From: Epiperipatus broadwayi
Lineage: Eukaryota > Onychophora > Udeonychophora > Euonychophora > Peripatidae
Direction of reading: 5' to 3'
Assembly: GCA_028023455.1 (NCBI GenBank)
Contig: JAQFVV010000031.1
Coordinates: 4,751,763 to 4,815,762, forward strand
DNA: 64,000 bases
The notes beneath the pieces are model-generated. The model was not told the origin of the DNA, ran no database searches, and saw nothing but the letters and a program-made list of their open reading frames with translations. Position 1 is the stretch's first letter, and each line of letters opens with the position of its first letter. Shown here piece after piece: positions 61,351 through 64,000 of this stretch. Both the position numbers and the translations under genes were made by a program.

Positions 61351-64000
61351 ACAGGATTGGTAATTATTATTTAAAAATATTTTGGATTAAAAGTCAACTT
61401 CATTTTATTATTATTATTATTTATGAGCAACTGTGGGGAGGAGAGAAATTTTTTTTGTTCTCAAGCTTTGGACAGTGGATGTCTTAGCAACAAATGTCAG
61501 AGAGAAAACTTCTATGAAGGACTTCTAATAAAGAAATATTAGGAGGAAGAAAAAACTTAATTTGAACTTTATGGAGAAGAAAGAGTTGGAGTTTTCGTAA
61601 TTATAGTTTTATTTATCATTTCACATACTAATTATAGTATTAAGTTTGATTAGTGTTAGGTAGGAAAAATTACATTTAAATATTTATTTAATCTAACATA
61701 ATTAATATTTGAGGAATATTTTAATTCTTTGTAAAAAAAATTTCATAAAAATTTTTAAAGTATAATAATGATGCTGAATGGATATTATTATTTAATGTTT
61801 TTATATGAAATATTGGACCAGAAAACATTTAAGACTGACCAACAAGATTTAGTGTCACTAGGTAAACTTTGTAAAATATATTAAAATTATATAATGTATA
61901 TTTTATTGTTTTCTAGAATTGCTTAGAATATTTTTATGGTATTACCTTATCATTAGAACGTATGAATATGTGTGCATGCATTAATTACACATAAAACTTT
62001 ATATGATTCTAAAGATATGAGCTAGGATTTTTTTTTAAAAAAAAAGATATGCATACTTTTTTCTTTATATTACTAATGTAATATAAATTACTGATACCTA
62101 TAATTTTTATATGATTTTTTAATGGATGAGCCTTATTTTAGAAATATTTTAAATATTGAATTTAATATCTTAAAACAAAATCATTTGTATTTTTATTGCC
62201 GAGTTTTAAAAATGAAGAAACCTTTTCTTGTTGTAGTTTTAGATTGTAAAAGTTATACATGAATTTTGTTTATTATTTAGTGTAAAGCTAGATATTTTTG
62301 CGATGTAGATTGTTAAATCTATTGTGAAGTTTTAAATGATAGTAACCTTGGAATTATGAGAAGAAACCATGGGATGCTTATATGTAGGATCTATGGAGAA
62401 TAGGAAAGTAACTTATATTAATATCTTAATAGTTTATGCAAGTACAGATAATGTAGCCCTGTGACTTGTATATATTTTCCATGGGCAGTGTCTTTGTTGA
62501 TATTATGTATTTTAATGTTTGAATGAGATGAATATTAGACAGAGAAGTCATACCTCTTTGTTTACACTGTATCCATGTAGATTATCCCATATACTTTGTA
62601 CTATTGAGTCTATACTCTAGTTAGTTCTTCATGCCTACATGTCATATCGCTATCATAATTTTAACAGTTATTGCATCATATAGCATTGTATTTATGAAAG
62701 AAAGTAATGAATAATTTTGAATTGTAGAATTGTTATTTTGAAAGAAGATGAGATAGGTTTTTCATGTTTTTGGAATAGATTAAAGTCAAATACAAATGAG
62801 ATTGAATATAAATGTTAACAGTGAATAATAAAGAATCATAGATACTTTTCATGTTTTATTAAACTATTTTTAAAAAGACATAAAAAGAGATTATGATTAT
62901 TCATGAGATTTTTGAATAATTTTGATTTTTAATTTTACATGTTAATGCATATTTTTAAAAAATAGAAACATCCAAAATGAACAACACAGAATAGAATGAA
63001 TGCTTATATTTTTGTGAATATTATTTTGTTTTAAACATACATGAAACACACATATAAGGATTTTATTTAGAATAATGCCAAGCAAGGTATATAAAAGAAC
63101 ATCATTAATATTATTTTGTTAAAGTCAATTAATTTATTGAACAAACCAAGATAAATATTTAAATAACTTTAGCACTATCATACTAGAAGTTTAATTAATT
63201 TATTATAAAAATCTATGAACATATTTTAAAAATAAATGTTACTTTAGTATTTCATATTTTTGTGTATACTTATGTAACCCACATATTTAACTATGTCAAT
63301 TAATGGATATTATATTAAACTATAAGTGTATGCTTAAATTAGTATTATTATTATTTTAAAACAATATGCTTAAATTAGTATTATTATTATTTTAAAACAA
63401 TGTGCAAAAATTAATAAGTCAGAGTAAAGGCTTATTTACTTATTGATTTATTTTTATTTTCAATGTGGAAATATATAATTTTAATATTATTTTCATTAGT
63501 TTAGTATTTGTTAGGTTCTGTCAAATATAATTGTAAATATTGTATATAGTTTGTTAAAAGCATAGAATAATAAATTTTGTTAAATTTGTTTTTATAAAGC
63601 TTTGTGTTATGTGATTTATTCACCATTACAAATACATGAGTGCCAGATACCAAAACAAACATAATATTTGCACAGTAGAGATATAATTATTTACTTAAGA
63701 AAGCACAATGCTTCAGAATATAATATATTTGAAAATTTCTTTTTGCATTAATATTATTATTATGGTCATAATTAATTGCACAATTATTTCATAAAATTTT
63801 TAATAGTTTGTTGCCACATATCAGATTATACCACATATTCTATTTAAGATGCCACATGAGAACTAAAAGATTACATTATATTATTAGTCATCCTAATATT
63901 AAACAGTGGATAAGATTAATAATTATTTAATGAGGAATATGATTATTTTTTATTATTACTAGTTAGGTATAGTTTAGGATGATACAAAATCCCTTATCAT
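61351..64000. other. AT-rich stretch with a 36-bp tandem duplication
   Basis: No gene is recognised. A 36-bp unit (TATGCTTAAATTAGTATTAT...) is repeated twice head-to-tail at about 63329-63402. A purine-rich patch at 61430-61600 has no recognised identity. Confidence 0.5.

Overview
The window is 64 kb of very AT-rich, repeat-dominated animal DNA. Evidence for an animal: a spliced p24/TMED-type secretory-pathway gene with a very long intron, RTE and other non-LTR retrotransposons, Ty3/gypsy LTR elements, hAT transposons with 8-bp target-site duplications (TSDs), tRNA-derived SINE-like pieces, long (TA)n tracts and a 500-N scaffold gap. I cannot name the species. An AT-rich invertebrate such as an arthropod, flatworm, mollusc or cnidarian fits best. 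There are no operons, ribosome binding sites or bacterial features.

Layout. 1-4035: 3' part of a decayed Ty3/gypsy element (gag, protease, RT/RNase H, integrase, polypurine tract, 3' LTR). 4537-4713: short 3' end of an RTE element. 5590-5775: SINE-like piece. 8454-20774: two exons (minus strand) of the only recognisable host gene, a p24/TMED-like cargo receptor, separated by a ~12-kb intron that holds an inverted-repeat transposon, palindromes, a non-LTR 3' end with a 17-bp TSD, and the N gap. 21.7-24.0 kb: remnants of a reverse transcriptase and an RTE ORF1 coiled coil. 26.4-28.35 kb: decayed RTE copy. 28.74-45.1 kb: three diverged tandem copies of a ~7-kb segment, with an LTR, a foldback element, a SINE, an RTE copy and a hAT element inserted in them. 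45.1-50.2 kb: a non-LTR retrotransposon with a 5' inversion, interrupted by hammerhead-ribozyme-bearing repeats. 50.6-53.84 kb: a full-length but dead SPIN-like hAT transposon with a perfect 8-bp TSD, itself carrying a solo gypsy LTR. 55.3-56.8 kb: an unclassified block with less AT-rich composition. 57.28-58.0 kb: a second hammerhead-bearing repeat family. 59.97-61.35 kb: the youngest-looking element, an RTE whose RT frame is open and whose 5' end is a near-loopless palindrome.

Most interesting point: two unrelated-looking repeat families (47.5-50.2 kb and 57.3-58.0 kb) each carry a type I hammerhead-ribozyme fold (CUGANGA core, GAA box, tiny stem III, UC cleavage site, complementary stem I). 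In both, tandem units abut an inverted partial unit whose junction falls inside stem II. One insertion has a perfect 13-bp TSD. This is the organisation expected of Penelope-like pseudo-LTRs or a non-autonomous relative. No Penelope RT is visible here, so the mobilising enzyme is unknown.
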